DNA from: an uncultured Draconibacterium sp.
GTDB taxonomy: Bacteria > Bacteroidota > Bacteroidia > Bacteroidales > Prolixibacteraceae
Reading direction: 5' to 3'
DNA: 64,000 bases
NCBI RefSeq assembly: GCF_963675585.1
Contig: NZ_OY776414.1
Location: forward strand, 1,343,001-1,407,000
In this document: in pieces, positions 58,629 to 64,000 of the stretch
Position numbering within the stretch: position 1 is the first letter of the stretch
Layout: every line of letters begins with the position of its first letter
Notes under the pieces: generated by a model
Seen by the model: the letters and a program-made list of their open reading frames with translations, nothing else
Database searches by the model: none
What the model was told of the DNA's origin: nothing
Program-made: the position numbers and the translations under genes

Positions 58629-61268
58629 TTAATTATATTGGTAGCTCTTTACTTCAAACTCCTTCTCTGTGTTAAAACCATTGCCTGAAATTTGCAATTT
58701 GTAATTGCCAGCCTTTACCGGTTCTCCCTTATTTAGTAAGTCCCAACTAAAATAATTGAGTCCCTTTTTTGCATCCATTTCTGCTGAATAAACCTCTGCT
58801 GTGTTAACATCTGTTACTGTCACATTAATATGAGCAGCTTCTTTCATATAAACAGGAGCTTCCATCTTTTTCACTGTTTCGTTGTAATAATCCATATTGT
58901 AAGGCAGGTTACATTCCGGAATATCAAAAACAGAAGTTTCAGCACCACTTGTTATGGCATCATCTAAATTGCGAAGTAAACGAACATCCAAAGCCCACAT
59001 TCCGCGTCCGTGAGTAGCAATTACGGCAATATCATCGCGCTGATGAATATTTATATCGTGCACATAAGTACTTGGTAAATTGCCTGTTAATGTTTCCCAG
59101 CTTTCTCCTCGATTTGTCGATACAAAAACACCATAATCAGTTCCGACATACAAAATATTTTCATTCTTCGGATCCTCGCGAATTACATTGCACGGCCCGT
59201 AAGGAAGATTATTTTTGATACTTTCCCATGTTTGGCCATAGTCTTCCGACTTCCAAATATAGGCAGCAAAGTCATCATCGCGTTTGCCATTTTGTGTCAT
59301 ATAAACACGTCCTTCGGCAACTCGCGACGCTTCCATGTGCGACACCCACTTTCCATATGGCAAACCTTTATTGATCTCAGTCCATTTGCTGCCGCTATTT
59401 TGAGTTATCCACACTCGTCCGTCGTCGGTGCCGGCATACAACAAGCCAAATTTTAAGGGCGACTCGCCAAGCGTAAAAATGGTTTGGAAAGGAATGTCTC
59501 CCTTTCTATTTTCATCGTTGTACGTTAAATCGGGACTGATTTTCTCCCAGCTCTTCCCTTCATTCATCGAACGGTGTACGAATTGTGAACCGTGATAAAT
59601 AATTCCGGGATTGTGTGGCGATAAAATAAACGGTGCCAACCACTGTCCACGCAACTTCTCTACTCCCTCAGGTACCGGTGGCATAATATTTTCAGTTTTG
59701 TTCTTGTCCATTTCTGTTCGCGAAATTGTTCCATAAAAACCGGCAGAATAGACAATATCAGGATTATCGGGGTGAATAACATGGTTGCTCCCCTCACCTC
59801 CCGGCGCACTTTCGAATTCAACAGCAGGAATTGAATTACGCCCTTCGCCTAAATTTACCTGCCCGCGAAAACTAAAATGATCCTGAATAGAACCATACAC
59901 ATGAAAAGGCTCGGCCATATCCATTCCAACATTGTAAAATTGCACTAAAGGCAGGTTGTCATAAAATGTTCTAAAATGCTCTCCATCATAGGAAATGGCA
60001 ACACCACCGTCATTTACATTAACCAAATAATTTGTATTGTCCGGATCGATCCACAATCCATGATGATCCATGTGCATTCCATCGAGCGTTTTAAATGTTT
60101 TGCCTGCATCTTCCGAAACATTCAGATACAGACCCAGCGTGTATAATTTATCGGGATTTACAGGATCAACACGTAATTGGCCAAATACCCAGCCATAGGT
60201 TCCCGACATGCCTTCCATGTATGAATTTTGTTCACTCACCTGTTTCCAGTTTTCACCACTGTCGTCCGATCGATAAACAGTTGCTCCTTTTATCCGGCCA
60301 CTACTTGGACGCCCATACGCATCTTCGGTTTCGTTTAACTTATTGTCCTCTTCCAGTTTCTCATAATTATCAACAAATGCATACAAAGTACTGGGTTGCG
60401 CTTTGCACAGGTCAATTCCTATTCGTCCACGAAATTGAGGCAATGGCAATCCACTGTTTATTTTTTTCCACGATTTTCCTCCATCAATAGTTTTGTAAAT
60501 ACTGGTTTCTGTGTAATTCGATTCAGTGCGTGGATCGTTCCATTTTTTACGAATTCGCTGCCAGGTAGTCGCATAAAGCTCATCCGTATTCGCAGGGTTA
60601 ATTACCAAGTCGTAGGCTCCGGTCATTTCATTCACATACAATATTTTGTTCCATGTAATACCACCATCAACTGTTTTATACACACCCCGTTCGGTATCGT
60701 TGGTCCATTCGTTACCACCGGCAGCTACGTAAACCACATCCGAATTTTTGGGATGTACCACAACACGCGCAACGGTATTTGTATTTACCAATCCTTTGTG
60801 TTCCCAACTTTCTCCTGCATCCTTCGATACATATATTCCGGCACCCGCATTCGAACTCCTGAAAATATTGGCTTCTCCTGTGCCGGCCCAAATTGTATTC
60901 TGATTTTGCGGATCAAGTGCCAGGTCGCCAAAAGCTGTCGACATTCCATGTTCAAACACCGGATTCCATGTCACTCCTTCGTTTTCAGTTTTCCAAATAC
61001 CTCCGGATGCTCCGGCCACATAAATGGTGTAATTTTCTCCTTTCGGAACTACAACTTCCACATCAGTCATCCGTCCGCTAATATTTGTGGGCCCTATAAA
61101 CTGCCAGGGCAAGGCTTCAAAAATCGAATTGGCTTTGAGTTGTTCAAATTCCTGATACCACTTAATACGCTCTTGTGCACTTGTTTTAGTTACAGTGGTT
61201 TGTCCCTGAGCGATAGCCGGATTCAAAACCAGCACGATAAAGAATGCCGAAAGGAAACGATACAACAT
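58629..61268 (-). CDS. Secreted BNR/sortilin-like repeat protein
   Basis: An 879-residue exported protein with a signal peptide (cleavage near AIAQ). It contains about nine BNR/Asp-box motifs, such as SKDAGESWEH, TVDGGITWNK, TIDGGKSWKK, SDDSGENWKQ, SEDYGQTWES and NRGESWETL, giving one or two beta-propellers like Vps10/sortilin or GH74-type proteins. A C-terminal beta-sandwich of about 80 residues (AHINVTVTDV to YKLQISGNG) resembles FlgD-Ig domains. No catalytic residues could be assigned. It may bind or process extracellular ligands. The gene stands alone, with a 226 bp spacer before SulP that I see nothing in. Confidence 0.82.
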   Translation of the reverse strand: MLYRFLSAFFIVLVLNPAIAQGQTTVTKTSAQERIKWYQEFEQLKANSIFEALPWQFIGPTNISGRMTDVEVVVPKGENYTIYVAGASGGIWKTENEGVTWNPVFEHGMSTAFGDLALDPQNQNTIWAGTGEANIFRSSNAGAGIYVSKDAGESWEHKGLVNTNTVARVVVHPKNSDVVYVAAGGNEWTNDTERGVYKTVDGGITWNKILYVNEMTGAYDLVINPANTDELYATTWQRIRKKWNDPRTESNYTETSIYKTIDGGKSWKKINSGLPLPQFRGRIGIDLCKAQPSTLYAFVDNYEKLEEDNKLNETEDAYGRPSSGRIKGATVYRSDDSGENWKQVSEQNSYMEGMSGTYGWVFGQLRVDPVNPDKLYTLGLYLNVSEDAGKTFKTLDGMHMDHHGLWIDPDNTNYLVNVNDGGVAISYDGEHFRTFYDNLPLVQFYNVGMDMAEPFHVYGSIQDHFSFRGQVNLGEGRNSIPAVEFESAPGGEGSNHVIHPDNPDIVYSAGFYGTISRTEMDKNKTENIMPPVPEGVEKLRGQWLAPFILSPHNPGIIYHGSQFVHRSMNEGKSWEKISPDLTYNDENRKGDIPFQTIFTLGESPLKFGLLYAGTDDGRVWITQNSGSKWTEINKGLPYGKWVSHMEASRVAEGRVYMTQNGKRDDDFAAYIWKSEDYGQTWESIKNNLPYGPCNVIREDPKNENILYVGTDYGVFVSTNRGESWETLTGNLPSTYVHDINIHQRDDIAVIATHGRGMWALDVRLLRNLDDAITSGAETSVFDIPECNLPYNMDYYNETVKKMEAPVYMKEAAHINVTVTDVNTAEVYSAEMDAKKGLNYFSWDLLNKGEPVKAGNYKLQISGNGFNTEKEFEVKSYQYN

Positions 61269-61413
61269 AAGACTTGGTTTTTATAGGTAAAATCTAAATG
61301 TATTAAATATAATTCTAAAAAAAAACTTCGTATATTTTTCAAACAAAACAAAAGTTAATTCGTTAGAATTCAAAACAATACTCAAACATTGTATTGCTTC
61401 AACCACTTGTTGT

Positions 61414-62088
61414 ATGGAAAACATAAATACAGTTTTTTTATTTGGAATACAAGTTGACGAGCCCATAGTAACGCTAACCGATCTTTTAGTATCTGTTTTA
61501 TGTTTTGTATTTGCCTACAAAATCAATAAAAGAGGACAGCCGGAAAAAGTATTCAGATATTTCAAAATATATTTTTTTGTGATGGGGATTGCCACTGCAT
61601 TGGGAGGTTTAATCGGACATGCGTTTATGTACCATTTTTCTTTTTACTGGAAATTACCCGGATGGATTACAAGTATGATTTCGATAATGTTTGTTGAACG
61701 TGCAGCCATTGAACATACACGAATTCGGCTCAATAAAAAACTTGTTCAGGCATTTGGCATTATTAATATCATCGAATTTTTAACATTTTTAATATTAACC
61801 ATAAGCACTCTTAATTTCTTCTTTGTTGAGTTTCACTCGGGATACGGACTTATGTTTGTGGTTTTGTCGCTTGAAGGTTACTTGTACCTAAAAACAAAAA
61901 ACAACGCCAGTAAATATATGCTTATCGGAGTTTTATTTGCTGCCATTGCCGCCTTGTTTTTTATGAATAAGATTGTGATTCATCAATGGTTTAATCACCT
62001 TTCAGCAAGTCATGTTCTAATGGCTCTTGCTGCATGGTTCTTTTATTTGGGAGCCATTAAAATCGACATGACAGTAGTAAAAGAATAA
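61414..62088 (+). CDS. Uncharacterised seven-helix membrane protein
   Basis: A 224-residue polytopic protein with about seven hydrophobic helices. I do not recognise a named family with confidence. Conserved-looking His residues occur in LIGHAFMYHF and in HQWFNHLSASHVLMALAAWFFY near the C-terminus. This resembles the His pattern of CREST-superfamily membrane hydrolases (ceramidase/hemolysin III), but the match is weak. It is divergent from the BNR gene and followed by the DUF5916 gene after 104 bp. Confidence 0.6.
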   Translation: MENINTVFLFGIQVDEPIVTLTDLLVSVLCFVFAYKINKRGQPEKVFRYFKIYFFVMGIATALGGLIGHAFMYHFSFYWKLPGWITSMISIMFVERAAIEHTRIRLNKKLVQAFGIINIIEFLTFLILTISTLNFFFVEFHSGYGLMFVVLSLEGYLYLKTKNNASKYMLIGVLFAAIAALFFMNKIVIHQWFNHLSASHVLMALAAWFFYLGAIKIDMTVVKE

Positions 62089-62192
62089 CTTCCCAAAAAG
62101 CCTTCATTTATATCTCCCAAAAAAAATACTTAAAAAATAAATATTGGTGTAACGTATATGCAAAAAGTAAGTCTTATTTGTAAAACTATTAC

Positions 62193-64000
62193 ATGAAAAT
62201 TGCGTACACCTTAATTTTTCTACTTTGTGGAGGTATACTTTTTGCACAGGAAAAACGAAATTACACAGCAACAACCGCTGAAAACCTGAACATTAACATC
62301 AATGGTATTTTTGACGAACCCGAATGGCAAACTGCCAATTGGGAAAACAATTTTATTCAGCATGAACCCATTGAAGGAATTGCTCCATCGTACCAAACCG
62401 AATTTGCTCTTTTATACGACGCCAATAATATCTACGTAGCCATTCGGGCTTTTGATGATCCGGATAGTATATCGATGAGAATGACACGGCGGGATGATAT
62501 TGATGGCGATTTAGTGGGAGTGTTTTTCGATTCATACTTTGACAAACGCACTTCATTTGGGTTTATCGTTTCGGCTGCAGGTGTGCGTTCGGATGTGGTA
62601 AATACCAACGATGGTAACAACGAAGATGACACCTGGGATCCTATTTGGTGGGCAAAAACCAGCAAAACAAAAACAGGATGGAACGCCGAGATTCGAATCC
62701 CACTAACACAGCTGCGTTTTGAGGAAGGTGATGAACAACACTGGGGATTTCAGGCATTACGTTTTATTTTCAGAAAAGATGAATTGTCATCGTGGCAACC
62801 CATGAAACGCGAACAGTCGGGTTTTACTTCTCAATTTGGGTCATTAAGTGGCATTAAAAATATTCAGCCACAAAACTCAATGAACTTAACTCCCTATGTT
62901 GTTGCCCGTACCGAACGCTTTGAAAAGGAACCTGAAAATCCCTTCAGAAGTTCAGGGAAGGCCAACAACATTAATGCAGGATTGGATGCTAAAATTGGAT
63001 TAACAAACTATTTGACCATGGATTTAACAATTAATCCTGATTTTGGGCAAGTAGAAGCTGACCCCTCCGAAGTAAATCTGAGTACTTACGAAACATTTTT
63101 TGAGGAAAAAAGGCCGTTTTTTATCGAGGGCAAAAATATTTTATCATACGGATTATCGTTTGGCGATGGCGATTTGGCAGCCAATAACCTTTTTTATTCA
63201 CGAAGAATTGGACGTCGCCCGCACTATTCACCCGATTTAAATGACGGTGAATATGTGGACATACCAAGTTTTACAAACATTATTGGCGCAGCAAAAGTTA
63301 CCGGCAAAACAAAAGATGGCTGGTCGGTTGGCGTTTTGGAAAGTGTTACCAATGAAGAAAACGCAGAAATTAAAGGAATTGGAAATGGTCGGACGCAATC
63401 TGTTGAACCACTGACAAATTATTTTGTAAGCCGTGTTCAAAAGGATTTTAACGAAGGGAACACCTACATTGGTGGAATTATTACGTCGGTTAATCGAAGT
63501 ATTAACGATGAAAACCTGGAATTTTTACATAAAAGTGCTTACACAGGAGGTATTGATTTTGTTCATAAATGGAACGACAAAACATGGTTTGTTGATGCCG
63601 GGATTTATGGCAGCCAGGTGAATGGAACTGAAGAAGCAATATTAAATACACAAACAGCTTATTCCCGCACCTATCAGCGCCCGGATGCCGATTATGTAAC
63701 TCTTGATTCCACGCGAACTTCGTTAAGTGGCTACGGAGGAAAATTTACCATCGGTAAAGAAAGCGGACGCTTAAAGTTTGCCGCTATTTTTAACTGGAAA
63801 TCGCCGGGACTTGAAATTAACGACATCGGATTCTCTCCGGAAGTGGACGAGGCCATGCAAATTTTTTGGGCCGGTTATCGTTGGTACGAACCATTTTCAA
63901 TATTCCGAAATGCAAATGTCAACTTTAACCAATGGACTGCCTACGATTTTGGTGGAAATCTTACTGTTGCCGGTGGAAATATTAACGGGCACGCACAATT
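62193..64000 (+). CDS. DUF5916 outer-membrane protein with CBM9-like domain, 5' part (continues past window)
   Basis: An open frame of about 602 codons from ATG 62193 to the window end. It starts with a signal peptide (near ILFAQ), then a CBM9-like carbohydrate-binding domain (about 30-220) with FDEPEWQTANW, AIRAFDDPDSI and GWNAEIRIPLTQLRF, followed by the DUF5916 barrel region with TINPDFGQVEADPSEVNLS, FFEEKRPFFIEG, NLFYSRRIGRRP and later beta-hairpins. DUF5916 proteins are large outer-membrane proteins of Bacteroidota of unclear function. The 3' end is outside the window. Confidence 0.88.
   Translation, partial: MKIAYTLIFLLCGGILFAQEKRNYTATTAENLNININGIFDEPEWQTANWENNFIQHEPIEGIAPSYQTEFALLYDANNIYVAIRAFDDPDSISMRMTRRDDIDGDLVGVFFDSYFDKRTSFGFIVSAAGVRSDVVNTNDGNNEDDTWDPIWWAKTSKTKTGWNAEIRIPLTQLRFEEGDEQHWGFQALRFIFRKDELSSWQPMKREQSGFTSQFGSLSGIKNIQPQNSMNLTPYVVARTERFEKEPENPFRSSGKANNINAGLDAKIGLTNYLTMDLTINPDFGQVEADPSEVNLSTYETFFEEKRPFFIEGKNILSYGLSFGDGDLAANNLFYSRRIGRRPHYSPDLNDGEYVDIPSFTNIIGAAKVTGKTKDGWSVGVLESVTNEENAEIKGIGNGRTQSVEPLTNYFVSRVQKDFNEGNTYIGGIITSVNRSINDENLEFLHKSAYTGGIDFVHKWNDKTWFVDAGIYGSQVNGTEEAILNTQTAYSRTYQRPDADYVTLDSTRTSLSGYGGKFTIGKESGRLKFAAIFNWKSPGLEINDIGFSPEVDEAMQIFWAGYRWYEPFSIFRNANVNFNQWTAYDFGGNLTVAGGNINGHAQ

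Noticed and set aside
60396-61286. Open frame of 296 codons on the plus strand, antisense to the BNR-repeat gene
   Set aside because: It overlaps a well-supported secreted protein on the other strand, has no recognisable domain and a Ser/Phe/Ile-rich antisense composition.
1-64000. CRISPR arrays, tRNA/rRNA genes, insertion sequences or prophage
   Set aside because: I looked through the spacers and coding order and saw no spaced direct repeats, transposase, integrase or cloverleaf sequence; a covariance-model search would be needed to exclude small RNAs.

Overview
The window looks like a chromosomal segment of a Bacteroidota bacterium, most likely a marine or sediment member of the Marinilabiliales/Prolixibacteraceae type. 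The support is low-GC DNA, many Bacteroidota-typical families (DUF5686, DUF4251, DUF4199, DUF5916, a TamB-like giant, Bacteroidota-style ExbB/ExbD/TonB), lipoproteins and secreted hydrolases, promoters with the TAnnTTTG -7 box, weak Shine-Dalgarno use, and several Na+-coupled or anion transporters (NhaD, SSS symporter, MATE, SulP). The taxonomic placement is inference from gene content. I found no phage, IS element, CRISPR array, rRNA or tRNA gene. It reads as ordinary chromosomal backbone with an accessory signalling block.

Layout. 1-7.6 kb: the 3' part of a DUF5686 outer-membrane protein, an acyltransferase/B3-B4 pair on the minus strand, a GH20 hexosaminidase, a DUF4251 protein, then sfsA and tsaD on the minus strand. 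7.7-17.2 kb: a 1,476-residue TamB-like protein, the NhaD antiporter, an ExbB-ExbD-TonB/TolA energy-transduction operon and a YitT-family protein. 17.3-25.3 kb: an unknown membrane protein, a Na+/solute symporter, DUF1801, SDR and VOC genes, a lipoprotein aldose epimerase, L-serine ammonia-lyase, and an odd lipoprotein resembling only the C-terminal beta domain of GH127 enzymes. 25.4-27.0 kb: a MATE efflux gene behind a promoter and a leader with a 15-codon upstream ORF.

27.2-34.1 kb is the most distinctive block. It holds four signalling genes in tight order: a five-PAS protein with no kinase domain, a PocR-domain histidine kinase 5 bp later, a stand-alone response regulator overlapping that gene, and a 1,032-residue REC-REC-PAS3-HisKA-HATPase-REC hybrid kinase. 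Together they could form a soluble phosphorelay without a visible DNA-binding output.

34.2-43.6 kb: small DUF genes, a DUF2891 protein, an M1 peptidase, the translation operon thrS-infC-rpmI-rplT (infC appears to start at AUA), and a chorismate mutase/PchB-like protein paired with a DRE-TIM aldolase. 43.6-43.8 kb is a cluster of five hairpins, one with a T7 tract. 43.9-53.7 kb: a DPP-IV-like peptidase, DUF502, an unknown protein with an FMN-attachment-like motif and helical repeats, and a complete tripartite RND efflux operon. 53.7-61.3 kb, minus strand: a TPR-like lipoprotein, two alpha/beta hydrolases, a SulP transporter broken by one extra base in a homopolymer, and a large secreted BNR-repeat protein. 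61.4-64 kb: an unknown seven-helix membrane protein and the 5' part of a DUF5916 outer-membrane protein that runs off the window.
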